Shown one piece after another: positions 9,001-19,812 of a stretch of DNA of 20,462 nt. The DNA comes from Pelargonium nanum (taxonomy: Eukaryota; Streptophyta; Magnoliopsida; Geraniales; Geraniaceae). Numbering within the stretch: the first letter of the stretch is position 1; each line of letters opens with the position of its first letter. The translations under genes were made by a program, and so were the position numbers. Under the pieces are notes generated by a model. The model had not been told where the DNA came from and did no database searches. It was given only the letters and a program-made list of their open reading frames with translations. The stretch spans positions 1-20,462 of the forward strand of contig JAYMTF010001958.1 in the NCBI GenBank assembly GCA_036897485.1. The letters run 5' to 3'.

Positions 9001-10096
9001 GGAAATGTAAGTAGGTTGATCAAAAACAGCAATTTGGTCTTTATTCCTTTGACATGCTGAAACTATGATACTTGTTCTGCAGACATGGTGAACAAGACCT
9101 TTTCAACATGCTTGGATCAATGTTCATTTTCATGCAAATTACAGGAATTTGCAACTGTTCTTCAGTTCAACCCTTTATTGCTACAGAGAGGAATGTTATG
9201 TACCGCGAAAGGTTTGCAGGAATGTACTCTTCATGGGCATACTCATCTGCACAGGTTCATGGACATCCCTAGAGCATTTTTTAATTTAACATTTCCAGGT
9301 AATGATCAATGCAAGAGCTAACATAATCATGCTTTTGAATGTTTTACAGGTCACTATAGAAATTCCATATATATTCCTTCAAGCAGTTGTGTTTGTAACC
9401 ATTACATATCCAGCTATAAACTTCTACTGGTCAGCTTACAAAGTATTTTGGTACTTCTACACCATGTTTTCTACATTGCTGTACTACAATTACCTCGGAA
9501 TGTTACTTGTTTCATTAACCCCAAGTTTCCAAGTAGCTTCAGTGCTTGCAAGTTTCTGCTACACCATGTTGAATCTGTTCTCAGGATTTCTAATACCCGG
9601 GCCGGTAAGCCAACTCTATCTTTTCTTGTGCAGTACATGTATTTGATTCATCTTGAATACTTTAGTTGGTTCTACAATAAAGAGTGTCCCAGTTCATTGA
9701 TTTGTGTTGCAAGGAGCACCAAACAACTTAGGATAAGCATCTACTAAATATACAAAAACATGTGTTTCTTTCAAATTTTGGGAATATGGTTCCAAGTTGA
9801 CTGAAATGGATAGTGTTTGATTCCTGCAGAAAATTCCAAAATGGTGGGTTTGGTGCTACTGGATTTGTCCAACAGCCTGGTCCCTGAAAGGTCTCCTGGG
9901 TTCACAGTATGGAGATGTAAAGGAGGAAATAGTAGTCTATGGAGAGAAGAAAGCTATCAATGTGTTCTTTGAAAGTTATTATGGGTACCACCATGATGAT
10001 TTAGGCATTGTAGCAGTAGCTCTTTTGGCTTTTCCTATAGTATTTGCATCTGTCTTCTCATATTGTATGGGAAATCTAAATTTCCAAAAGCGATAA
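3096..10096 (+). CDS. Full-size ABCG (PDR) transporter, ABCG30/PDR2-like, 24 exons
   Basis: Plasma-membrane ATP-driven transporter of the pleiotropic drug resistance type, with order NBD1-TMD1-NBD2-TMD2. Exons read as: 3096-3259, 3334-3457, 3970-4055, 4134-4218, 4328-4487, 4573-4649, 4729-4782, 4852-4942, 5023-5324, 5404-5685, 5790-6106, 6198-6358, 6447-6550, 6624-6780, 6895-7032, 7164-7234, 7313-7645, 7740-8030, 8222-8305, 8495-8628, 8782-9006, 9083-9254, 9350-9604, 9830-10096. Phases all agree and give 1377 residues, against roughly 1420-1450 for the family. NBD1 has GPPGCGKTT (131-139), ISGGQKKR (270-277) and FMDE. NBD2 has GVSGAGKTT (823-831), [17 protein letters not shown] and CTIHQPS. 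The start ATG is the first in frame after an A-run. The N-terminal ERLPT-type motif is missing. Arabidopsis ABCG30 is reported to help import abscisic acid into embryos; the substrate here is unknown. All introns are GT-AG; the donor at 9255 is weak. No stop or frameshift is seen, so it is probably functional. Confidence 0.9.
3536..3716. mobile_element. MITE-like foldback element in ABCG intron 2
   Basis: Intron 2 (3458-3969) is the longest of the transporter gene. It contains CCCGGTGCACAAAGTTA at 3536-3552 and a near-complementary TAACTTTGTACACCTAGG at 3699-3716, with an extra inner copy ACTTTGTGCAC at 3677-3687. About 180 bases with imperfect terminal inverted repeats and no coding capacity suits a miniature inverted-repeat element. 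A clear target-site duplication was not identified. Confidence 0.55.
3970..5324 (+). other. ABCG first nucleotide-binding domain (exons 3-9)
   Basis: Residues about 97-381. Walker [10 protein letters not shown] is in exon 4, the signature ISGGQKKRL in exon 8 and Walker [14 protein letters not shown] in exon 9. SLLQPSPE then carries glutamine in place of the switch histidine, normal for NBD1 of plant PDR proteins. The segment before Walker A reads KPSRMALLLG, where close family members usually have GRMTLLLG. Confidence 0.9.
5790..6780 (+). other. ABCG first membrane domain (exons 11-14)
   Basis: Residues about 476-721 are dominated by hydrophobic stretches. Family words include [24 protein letters not shown] and [14 protein letters not shown]. 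The exon 12/13 junction uses the donor GTAAGG at 6359; the earlier GT at 6357 would break the frame. Confidence 0.85.
7164..8305 (+). other. ABCG second nucleotide-binding domain (exons 16-19)
   Basis: Residues about 768-1027 open with VLPFEP and QYYVDTP, the usual PDR entry into NBD2. Walker [10 protein letters not shown], degenerate signature ISSEQRKRL, Walker [18 protein letters not shown] and the switch TIHQPS with histidine follow. The degenerate second signature is normal for the family. Confidence 0.9.
8782..10096 (+). other. ABCG second membrane domain (exons 21-24)
   Basis: Residues about 1072-1377. It begins with the amphipathic approach [17 protein letters not shown] and includes [19 protein letters not shown]. 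After the exon 23 membrane spans come [17 protein letters not shown] and the C-terminal NLNFQKR, the ending typical of PDR transporters. Confidence 0.88.
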
Positions 10097-10869
10097 CATG
10101 TTTGATTACATGTTTACTCTCACTCTCAGCACGTGGACGCAAAGACAAGCACCAAGATTGGAGTATTTTGGGTTGCTTTTGAATTGAAATGTTTGGAGTG
10201 AAAACGGGAATGAGCTAACATGAACAATGAGAATCTCATTCTCATTTATGAACAAAATTTCTAATGCAAACGCTACTTTCTTAGGGCGTCTCAGTTCAAC
10301 TAAACTCTTTTACATCATGGGATAGGAGTAGGAGTAGGCATTCTTGTTTCCTTCTCCAAATTCCAATGGGACATTTTAACAAGCAACTTGAGGGCATTAA
10401 ATTATGATAGTATCCATTTCAACAACTACAAGGACTAGAAAAAGACCAAGTCTAAAATAAATCTCAACCCAACTTTCACGTGACAAGACTCGGTCAAGCC
10501 AATGAATAGATGTCATCTCATGAACAAACACGGAAACTCTGGCTCTTATTATTATTTAGAATATGAAATTCTCATGACTCAACTCAGAAGACACATCAAA
10601 TTCCAGATACATAGGTACTTGGAAACACTGGATCAGAGTTCACCTTCACTAATATCATTATACAATACAGTGTAGATTTTTCACACAATATGCACTTAAT
10701 TAGTTGAGGCATATGATGTACACTTAAACAGTAAATAATTAGATGGGTAACATTACTTGATACAAAGCACCAGTTCTACAGCAAATCTCAACTTTACAGT
10801 CTATAATCGCAGACAAATACAAGCACACACATAATAGTAAACTTTATTGAGTAGGATAGAAGTTGGATC
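10097..10869. other. Convergent 3' region between the ABCG and SPL genes
   Basis: The two stop codons are about 770 bases apart and the genes converge, so this holds both 3' untranslated regions. On the minus strand an AATAAA lies at 10848-10843, about 22 bases after the SPL stop, as a possible polyadenylation signal. A 9-bp perfect inverted repeat lies at 10226-10246. No other gene is seen. Confidence 0.6.
10226..10246. repeat. Perfect 9-bp inverted repeat downstream of ABCG stop
   Basis: AATGAGAAT (10226-10234), spacer CTC, ATTCTCATT (10238-10246). It lies about 130 bases after the transporter stop, probably within its 3' untranslated region, where it could form a hairpin in the transcript. 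Its A/T-rich stem makes it only moderately stable. Confidence 0.7.
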
Positions 10870-11313
10870 TCATCTTGTTCCATAGCCAAGCAATTCCCAC
10901 CTGAATGGCCGGAACACGTACAGTACTTCCGGGGAGCTTTTGAATAGAAGAGCCACGCACACACAAACTGCAGCAATGGCCACCATTGACAGCATCGCAG
11001 GTCTGTACACGAGAGATCGGCTGCCCGTTCTATAAGCCAGCTTGTGGTCACAAAGCTTGCACTGTCCCCCGATACGTTTCATTTCGTTCCTTCCAATCTC
11101 AAAGCTGGTTATCATCTCATTATTTTGCTTCTGATTGATATTGCAGTCCGAGGGAACACCAGATATGTCAACCACCACATGCCCAGCTGCTGGTTTTTTG
11201 ATCATTTTCCTCTGGATTAAGTGGATGTATGAATAGTGGCCGCGCAGTCGAGCATAATCCTCAGGTGTGAAGCCAGCATTGTCATGAGCACTCTTCCATG
11301 CTTCTAGTCCCAC
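10870..11313 (-). other. SPL C-terminal ankyrin-like and hydrophobic segment (exon 10)
   Basis: Residues 868-1014. An ankyrin-like helix pair ([13 protein letters not shown]) is followed by a variable polar stretch, a CKLCDH cysteine/histidine motif (952-957), and the hydrophobic run [18 protein letters not shown] (974-991). The tail [15 protein letters not shown] is highly typical of this clade. Whether the hydrophobic run is a true membrane anchor is unsettled in the family. Confidence 0.85.
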
Positions 11314-12257
11314 CTGCGATACAGGCACAAATAGTTAATTTATAAGGCCTTGTTGCGTCATTTCTATTCTCTATTTTTACTAATCTCAACTCTAGCACAT
11401 CAGAGGACACCAAGTAAATACCATGGAAGTATTCATGCTACAAAATATAAGAGCAGGTAGCAATAAACTAGTTACAGAAGGAACTACCGTTCCAGGATCA
11501 TCAGTTAATGCGTCCAGTACATCTTCAGAACCATCTTTGCCAGCTGCGATGTGAAGAGGAGTCAAACCTGCAGGGCCTACAACATCAGGTCTGAATAAGT
11601 TCTCATGGACTCCATCCACAATTGACTTCCATTCAAATCCTAAATTTTCGGACACTTTCTCAGGGGAATATCTCAAAAGAAGCTCCACCAGAGCCCTACA
11701 ATTTCTTCGAACAGCTCTGTGCAGGAGACCCATCTCTGATAATACAAGATTCAGGGAAGTGTGCTCCCCTGCCCCCACATGTCCGTCAAGTAGAATGTCC
11801 AAGAGCTTTTTTACTACAGCACACCAATCATGGTCCATAGAGAACTCCATAAGCCACGTGAACCGTTTCAAAGGGAAAAGGTCAGTATTGGGATCCAAGT
11901 GATCCAACCTAGTCTTCAAATGACATCTATGAAGAAGCCAACCCATCTCCTGAATGAAGTCCATGGCCTGATTTCTGGCTTCCATTGGTCCACTTCGCCC
12001 AACATCTGCATCAGTACCAGTTGACTCCAACACACTCTCAAGCATGCGGATCTCTGAACAAACATTCTCCTCTGCAACTATGAAAGGAAAGAAGCTACTG
12101 CTAAGACCATGATCTTCAATCTGGAGAAATTTAAAGTATGCCAAAGGTTAATATTAGTCTTGTTCAAACAACATAGGATAGGTAGATATAAATCAGCTGC
12201 ATTAAGAGCTAGAACTAAAGTGTGTGTGTGTGTGTGTCATTAAGAGCTAGAACTAAA

Positions 12258-12291
<34 letters not shown>

Positions 12292-15200
12292 AAGAGGGAG
12301 AGAATAAAAAATCCTTCAAATTCACAAACACACAGAGACGAAGTGCCATTGGGTTCAAACCACCAGAACTATACTTAAGTATGAAAGAGAAAGCAAATAC
12401 AAAAGCACCTCAATGAATCCTCTTCCAATAACTGTTGGGATTGAACAAGAAAAGTTAACACACTGAAGATCATCGTCCTCCTTAATGCCATCAACACCAT
12501 CAGTCAACTCCGCAGCAGCTTCCTGAACCAGGTACTTCCCTTCTAATGCGCAGAGTAATCTGGAAGATTAAATATTTAATGACATAAGAGGCTCTCAAGA
12601 ACAATAAAACCAGACCCCATATATCTCATATTTAGTTCCACGTTGCTTTAAAGCCTTGCAAAAATGTTGCAAGACAAATTTACTAGGACAAGATACCTTG
12701 TGGCAGGCCGAGACAGGTTAAAGCCTTTCACTGAAAATTCAGCTTTCTCAGAAGAGGATATTGCAATGGGTTTGACGCTTATAATTCTACTATACTTGTC
12801 ATTCCTGAGAGGCAAGGATGTGTCTACAACAACTTGACCTGCAACACAAAAGCTCTTTAGAATATAATCTTTCTATGCTTTGTTACTTTCAAATATATAG
12901 TAACATTATCAAGACTAAATATAGAAAAGAAACATATGAGTCAAAGGCAGGCCTACCATTGTATATGAATGCTATCTGATGCTGTACCCTTATATATACC
13001 CATCCAGTACTCCAGAAAGCATCGTCTGAGACGTCCAGCAGCCTACTCAAACTAGAACCCAGATCACAGCAAAGCTGCAAAGAAGCAATAAATATTTGTA
13101 TGATAAGTAATGTTGTCAAGATAAAGGATTATAAAATAAACAAATACAAATTCACGTTTTCAGCTTCGTTTAAGCAATCTTACTTCCTCCCATGCGGCCT
13201 CAGCTTGACGAAGATAAATAGTCAGAACAATACAACCAGGCCTAATGTAGCTCTCGATGTCAGAAGGACTGTGAGATAACCAATCAAGGATCTGGAAGTG
13301 CAAATATTCACAATATCAATAGTTTGACAGGAAAAAAATGCCAAACAGATGCATTAGATTAATTTTCAATATAATAGTACCTGTGCTCGCAGGACAAGAG
13401 GAAAATCATTTGGATCTTTCCCAAATAATTTAAAAACAATTCGATCTGTGCGACTCTGGAATGAAAGGGAAAAAAGTTAATTGCCAAACGAAGAGAAACT
13501 TCATGCAAATACATATATAGTTAAGATACATCTATAAACTGAGATGCAATACACAAAATAAAAGTGAGCTATTCCATTAAGTTATGCTTAAGATGGAGAT
13601 TTTTCACCAAGCATTTTTCATATTTGTCTGGCTTTAATTTCACTGTTTTGTATATGGTCCAGATTAAAGTATTAAGAGCGATGCTAAACTGCGTTGCTTC
13701 CTTTAATGATAATAACCATCTTTAGATAAAAACCAATAGGACATAGGAAGATGTACCTGAGCATCTCCGTTGGAACTAGAAGGTGACTGGGCAGATGCTG
13801 AGTCTGAATTCCCACCTGTCTGAGGTGGACTTGAGTCTTGTTGTACCCATGAAGGGCAGTCAAGAGAGCTGGTCCTCTGATTTCCAGGGATGGATGATCT
13901 ATCTATATCTTCTATCCCATCATCCGAATCAACATAAATGTCATTCAAATCAAAATTGTTCATCTTGATCCTCCCTGCATTACCATCTCTGACTTCTGAG
14001 TATGATGGAAGGCTGTTAATAATGCCAGGTTTTACAGAAGATATGGTTTGTATATCTCCACCTGTCTGATGTGTGTATGCCTCTTGCTGCGGAATCTCAG
14101 ATAAAGATACTGATTGATGTTGTTTAGTAGGTCTTGAAGAGCCATGAAGACCGTTAGAGAGTATAGTTGAAATGACTTCTGAGTTCCCACCTTCATTCGG
14201 TGTGTCTTGAGGTTCTTGCAAAAGTGCAGACGTGTTTCTTCCCCCATGCTCACCAGCATGACCAGCAAGGCTTCTCAAAATATGAGTTAGCAGATCCTGA
14301 TCTGTGGTCTGGTCTGATCTATTAGCTGCATTTTGTATTAGGCATAATCACTCATTCCAAGTTGTATGTATATTGAAGGCCAGAGAATGGAAAATAAAAT
14401 AGCATTACGACTTAAATCAACTCAAAATACCCCCTCCATCACACAAACACACCAAAAGGGAAAACGTTTTGGCCCGCTATAATGCTAATCTATAACCTAA
14501 TTACTAATCATCATGAAAGCTAACAGCATGGACAATAATAACAATGTGCAGGAAGCAACAATAAACGAGCAGAGGGTCTACTAGATAAAACCACTTCTTA
14601 TCATCATGTTAGGAAGTTACACAGATATCATGTCGGAAACCTACCCAAACAAACTCCAGAGGGAAAAAAATCAACACTAAATCTTAAAGTGGATTAATTT
14701 TAATTAAAGAAAGCGAGGCATAGATTTACTTACAGTGCATGTTGGAAAGTATCTTCAAAAGACTTATCAATAAATAACCACTGGCCTGGTCATCATTAAG
14801 GGAACTTCCATTCGCAACAGGATCAGGATTTGTTTTCCTCCTTCGTTTATTATGGCCAGCTAAACGTCTCCGACAACTTCTCTTCCCTTCATCAAACTCT
14901 TGAAGGACATGAAACCTGACAATGAATCCATTAATACGATAAGTCTTGCAGAATTTTGAATTGCCTTAGTCATATAGGAAACTATCAGCCTTGGAAAATT
15001 TTCAAGAAGCCAGAATCTATGTAATTTCACACAGATAACTAGCAGTTTGAAAATTTCCAGGGAGTTCCAACACTAATAGGTATTTATCGGGTATAATGAT
15101 TAAAGACCGTGCAATATGAAGCAGCCGACAAATGAAAGTCTAACCTACTACACTGCTGACAGAAGCGCTGCATAACATTTCCCACAATTGCCCTACTGGC

Positions 15201-15767
15201 TTTGGAATGCATCTCACAAACCTTGTGTCTTCTATGATAATCTTTAGCACTGCTCAGATCAGCTCCACAGTCCTCTACCTGACAAACCGCCCTGTTCGAA
15301 GAACCCCCAAACTTAGTCTTCTTCCCACTATTTCCCTCCCAATTCCCAACCTCCCTCTCGGCCAGATTATGAGCATGGCCTCCCAGCTTCAAGGCAAGCG
15401 TCGCGGCAGCTTCGTCCGTCAATTTGTCATCTTCAACCACAACAACCCTCCTGCGCTTCTCCAATTCCCTCTTCCCTTTCTCAGCTGCCAGATTCACTTC
15501 GTACGAGCACGACGACGAGCTGTTCGAGGAACCCGAAGCTCCGGCAGGTGGAATCCCCGAGCCCGCCGGGAGGGGCATAAATTGCTGGCTCATGGAATCC
15601 AAAGGCACTGGATTCAAACTCAAGGAGGTGGCCATGAAAAGATCACCATCCCATTTCCAATCATTCAAATCCCATTCCAAAGTCCTCTTCCCCACTGCCC
15701 TAAATTCCGCCGAACCCATAAAACGATGAGCTTGAGCTTCACCTCCACCTCCGAATCTAGTCTCCAT
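10870..15767 (-). CDS. SBP-box transcription factor, SPL1/SPL12 type with ankyrin-like repeats, 10 exons
   Basis: Squamosa-promoter-binding-like nuclear regulator that binds GTAC-core DNA. Exons in transcript order: 15767-15145, 14915-14734, 14325-13757, 13455-13381, 13291-13184, 13074-12957, 12838-12697, 12559-12409, 12120-11488, 11313-10870. Phases agree and give 1014 residues. The N-terminus has a Trp/Asp-rich [14 protein letters not shown] (about 31-44). The SBP domain is at about 160-237, followed by [12 protein letters not shown] and a Ser-rich stretch. [20 protein letters not shown] (from 841) and [13 protein letters not shown] (from 881) are ankyrin-like, and a hydrophobic segment lies at about 973-991. 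The start ATG opens METRFGG, as in SPL1/12 relatives; upstream in-frame codons lack an ATG. It is slightly longer than the Arabidopsis SPL1/SPL12 proteins as I remember them (roughly 880-930). This clade is generally not a miR156 target, and I see no such site. Arabidopsis SPL1 and SPL12 are linked to heat tolerance of flowers. It appears intact. Confidence 0.92.
12200..12290. repeat. Tandem duplication with (TG)n and (AG)n microsatellite in SPL intron 8
   Basis: A 38-base unit, a unique block (CATTAAGAGCTAGAACTAAAG) plus a TG run, occurs twice in tandem (from 12200 and from 12238). The second copy runs on into an AG repeat. In the SPL transcript this reads as CT then CA repeats, ending about 80 bases before the exon 9 acceptor. 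It is likely length-polymorphic. Confidence 0.85.
14734..15632 (-). other. SBP domain region of the SPL gene (exons 1-2)
   Basis: The zinc-binding domain starts at [12 protein letters not shown] and runs through [14 protein letters not shown] and RFCQQCSR to the end of exon 1 (Arg208 is split by the intron). It continues in exon 2 with [14 protein letters not shown] and [13 protein letters not shown]. All eight Cys/His ligands of the two zinc sites are present. The Lys/Arg-rich end is the bipartite nuclear localisation signal. An intron at this exact place is conserved across plant SBP genes. Confidence 0.92.
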
Positions 15768-15897
15768 GGATCCAAATCCAACCCAAAACGTAAAATCTGA
15801 CAATTGAAGTCCCAGTCACAGTAGAAACAACTAAATTCCAGTGACAGATCAGAACCCAAAACTCAAAAACCAACCCTAAATTACAAAGTCTCCAAAT

Positions 15898-16041
15898 TTA
15901 ACTAATCAGCCTCGCTTCTTCCCCAGAAGTCCAAGAACAGTACGGTGACGAATCCATGGTTACAATTAAGAGCAACCCACATACCCAAAGAACACTAATC
16001 GATCCCGCAGCCCCAAATTCCGACCACCCCACTGTTCGCAT
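15898..16041 (-). promoter_or_regulatory. Overlapping upstream ORFs in the SPL leader
   Basis: Two reading frames precede the SPL start. One opens at ATG 16041 and stops at 15898 (47 codons), and has an internal in-frame ATG at 15957 (19 codons). The other opens at ATG 15982 and stops at 15902 (26 codons). All end before the main start at 15767. If the transcript begins upstream of 16041, they would be expected to reduce translation of the main frame. Transcript start is not known. Confidence 0.5.
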
Positions 16042-16249
16042 CCAATCAGAAACAAAATCAAAAACAAATAAGCAAGTTTTTCCAGAACAAATTCAAAATA
16101 AGAACAAAAAAAAAACAGAACTTGCCGACGAGTTTTGCGAGGAGGAGAGATCAGAGATAAAAAGATGGGAGAGAGATCGACGGCGAGATGAGATGTCGGA
16201 AGGAGCACGAAACCCAAGACTAGTTGGCCAAAGGTTCGGATGATGATGC

Positions 16250-16700
16250 CGATGGTGATGTGAAACTGAATGTGCGAGTCAGTGAGTGCGTGAGTTTTTT
16301 TTTCTTTTTATTTTTGTGGTTTATTTGGTTTTGTCAGTACAGATTTTTAAAAAGAAAATGGAAAATAGTAATAAATAAACTGTTTTTTGTTTTTTGTGTT
16401 TTCACATTGTAATGTAACTGATGAGTATTCACCTTCAGGCTTGAAGAATTCACCACTAGTGTGTGCGTTTAGTGCTTGAAGATGAGCCCACAGAAACAAG
16501 TGGTGGGTCCACGTGCACGCCCCGTGTCTCACGCCCTCTCGATTAACCCAACAAAAACAAAATTAAATTAAGAAAATAAATAAAAATAACAGTACGACGT
16601 AGTTATAATGATTGCCCACTAATTCATCTGTGTACAGTACACTCCCCATCTCGGACTCAGACCCACGTTTTGGACTTTCCGCGTTTCATTTGTAGTGATA
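16250..16700 (-). promoter_or_regulatory. Probable SPL promoter with G-box and GTAC cores
   Basis: This is sequence upstream of the SPL leader. A CACGTG G-box lies at 16510-16515. GTAC, the core bound by SBP-domain proteins, occurs at 16337, 16592, 16632 and 16637. A TATAAATG word on the minus strand near 16755 is a possible TATA but would give a leader near 1 kb. The element identities are seen; function is inferred. Confidence 0.4.
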
Positions 16701-18226
16701 ATACGCTGCAATAATAAGTTTTGTTTGGATTATCTATTTGCCTCCCGCACATGACATTTATAGACAATTAACTCACATTTTGCCTCTGATTATAGATAGG
16801 TTGATGACTTAAAAATCTCTTCATTTCATATTAGTTATCCTGCTAAAATGAAGTGTAAAGAGTTTGAAATTCTGTCAATCAAGACAAAAATACAATGCGA
16901 TAAATCAATATATGATATGGGTTGATTACACAGTTAGATCATAATGTTTATATACTCTACAAGTTCTGCCGTAAAGATGTACCTATAAATAAAAACTTAT
17001 TTATGTTATATATATACACACATAGTTTAATAAACTTATAATTATACAATTACTTTCAGACAATTAATTTTACCAATTCATTTATTCATTTTTTGACAAT
17101 CTCAATTTGCATTGCTAACTCGGCCGCAACCCATTGGCAATTGTATTCAGTTTTCAGTTTTTAATCACTAACTCTCTTTTGTTGAAATAAACTGATTACT
17201 GCTTTATAAATTCAAAGCATCAGATACAAGATCACTAACAGCAACATGTGAAAGAACATCTTCATCTCACTCAGTAAGACCTGAGAAAGAACTCGAGTAA
17301 CAGACAACGAATGTATTGTCTTATTTACAGATCTACTTACAAGCCTACAACTCAAGCTAATAAAAAATTGTAGTATATGATATTAGGAGGCCAACTTCTA
17401 AAAACTTATGATATGTTATATTTATTATTGAATTACCGAGATTATTTAAATTTTACGAGCTCATAATCTTTTTGGTTAGGATGTTACATATTGAGACCCA
17501 CAATCAAAAAACTCTTGAGTATAAAATACAGTTGGTGACAATAAACAGAATCCATTGAATGAGTCAGTAACAAATAGTGACTACCCCAAATCCAACCTGA
17601 TTATAAAAGGTATAATTTTCTCCACTCAAATATATACTAGAAGAAATAATATTTCGGTCAATCTTAATAACTAAAATTATACTAGCCTATGACTTTTCCA
17701 ATCCTGCTACGTTTTTTATGTACAAATAATGTGATTATTGATTATTCTAATTAGTATATTATATATAAATACAGTGACAAATGCAGAGACGTCACTTGCC
17801 CACTAATTTGTCATCTTAATGGAGTTATTATGCGCCTTAATGCGTATATAAGAGTTTTGGCTTATCTATGTGTTGAATCAATGTTTACATAATACTCAGA
17901 TTTGTAAATAATATGGATAACTTATACAACACAATGAGAACATATTTTGCCTTCATTCTCAAAGTCTCACCTTGTCATTAGACTAATATGAGTCAAACCG
18001 GTTATACTAATCCAAGTTAATGAGAACAAGACATGACATTAAAATTTTAGTTTTCAATGAATTTGTGAGAACGAAGACCAATTATATTGTATTTTTAATG
18101 TGTTGTCAGTATGTCATTGATAAGAATAGATCAAATAACAAGTAATGCTAAAAAGGATACTGCTAGACTACTCAACAACATGAAATAAACAAACAAAAAA
18201 TAGTACTTATACAGAAAATTGGTGTT

Positions 18227-18241
18227 GTCTGAAGTTCAGAC
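18227..18241. repeat. Perfect 7-bp inverted repeat, 1-base centre
   Basis: GTCTGAA, G, TTCAGAC. Short but perfect; in sequence this AT-rich it may still be chance. Confidence 0.5.
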
Positions 18242-18835
18242 TTTAAGGTAACCGCTCTCTTGTTCAGAGAATCAATTTATTAATCGTTGGTCATTTGGTT
18301 ATTATTTTTCAGAACAATAACATAAAATAAATGTGGTTTATTACACAGATACTAAGAATATATAATTAGTAATTACATTTGTACTTCACTGCAACAAAAT
18401 TATACAAGTAATTAAATTTATCTCAAAAGTCAAAAGTAATTATTTATACAGTTGCTTTACATAAAACAAGTTAAATTAAGAAACACATGCAGTGCTTAAT
18501 GAAACGGTTGATGAAGGTGGATACAATGCACCAGACACCGAATATTTTTTTTCGGAGCAAACAGAACCAAATTAATGGTTGACTTGGACCGAATAATTTG
18601 GGCACATTATTATTTACTATTCATAAATCTTGACCGTTGGAGTGAACTAAATGAAAAAGATTTACTTATTGAGTATTTCGTAATAGAGTACCAGGAGTCC
18701 GAGTCAAAAATTAATTGGTTTAAGCTAAGCTACCACAAACATAATGACACATCTCATTAAAATTTTGAATTTGAGCGGATCACTCCGTTCCCACAAATTC
18801 ATTGAGTGGGTATGCGTGACATTTTATGAGGTGTT

Positions 18836-18877
18836 ATGTTATGATTGGTTTGACTTAGGTCAAACTAAAAATAACAT
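18836..18877. repeat. Nested inverted repeats with W-box-like cores
   Basis: The outer arms ATGTTAT (18836-18842) and ATAACAT (18871-18877) enclose inner arms GTTTGAC (18848-18854) and GTCAAAC (18859-18865). The inner arms carry TTGAC in both orientations, the core recognised by WRKY proteins, but no gene nearby is seen to use it. Confidence 0.6.
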
Positions 18878-19812
18878 GACTTAGATTCATTTTCTTCTTT
18901 GATAGTAGAGTATGAGGAGTCTTATTAAAAGAAATGACATATAAGCAAAATTTAAAGTGTACTACACTAAGTTTTTGGTAAAATGCATGAATGATGACTT
19001 AAATTAAGGTAAGCTATTGCAACGATCTTTTAAGAACATGATTCTCGTGGGATCTCAGTGCCTCCCGTGGTCCCGTGAGATTTCAACATTTTTCTTTAAT
19101 AGTTGCGTTACACAACAGAGGTACCTCTCAACTTTTTTATACCGATATGTGAAATGTTAGATTCTAGATGTTGTTTCTATATATAAAAAAGGTCGACCTG
19201 ATTTATCGATGATGTTGACTAAATTTGGTCTGTTATAGTAGTTTAAAACACTCAGTTAATTAATTAACGAATATGTTGATTATAATTCACATTTTATGAA
19301 AGGATTGGTGGTGATTGATAATAATATTTTTTTCTTAAATACTTCACGTTCATTATGATCATTTCGACGATTAATATCTCCTATAAAATATTTTTGCGTG
19401 AACATTGTATTACACGAAACTCAACTATTCAAAACACCTCCTTATAATTTCATTACGATTGCTTACTTTTCCGGTAGTGTTACCAAACAAGGCCCGAACA
19501 TTAGCTACTAAAAGACAAAGGAAGCAAAAGAAATATGATGTTTATGAGAAATAAAGCAAGAAGGGACAAGGCATGTGTATGAGGTAAGGTAGTGGCACAG
19601 GGGTTGTGAGAAGTAGCGGGACGGACCAAAGCTGTTTTGAAAGCAATATGTAACGCCACTCCACCATATACGTTCACAGCTGCATTTTTAGGTACACAAA
19701 CAACAGCTTTTGTAGCCTTTTAACGTAACCTACCACTACTTTCCAAAATCTTCAGTATCACTCATTCATAGGAAAGCAAATTTTGTAGGACGGATGTGCC
19801 CACGAGTTTATT

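Noticed and set aside
3096-10096. Transporter as a pseudogene
   Set aside because: Despite the short N-terminus and one weak donor, 24 exons join in one frame with all ATP-binding motifs and the usual C-terminus, and no stop or frameshift.
10870-15767. miR156 target site in the SPL gene
   Set aside because: No matching site was seen in the exons, and the SPL1/SPL12 clade is generally not targeted by miR156.
15207-15800. 197-codon plus-strand open frame opposite SPL exon 1
   Set aside because: It lies entirely antisense to the SBP-coding exon, whose protein is clearly conserved. Low stop density is a by-product of that exon's composition.
18575-18760. 61-codon open frame in the right flank
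   Set aside because: It has no recognisable motif, is AT-driven in composition, and has no sign of splicing or neighbours to support it.
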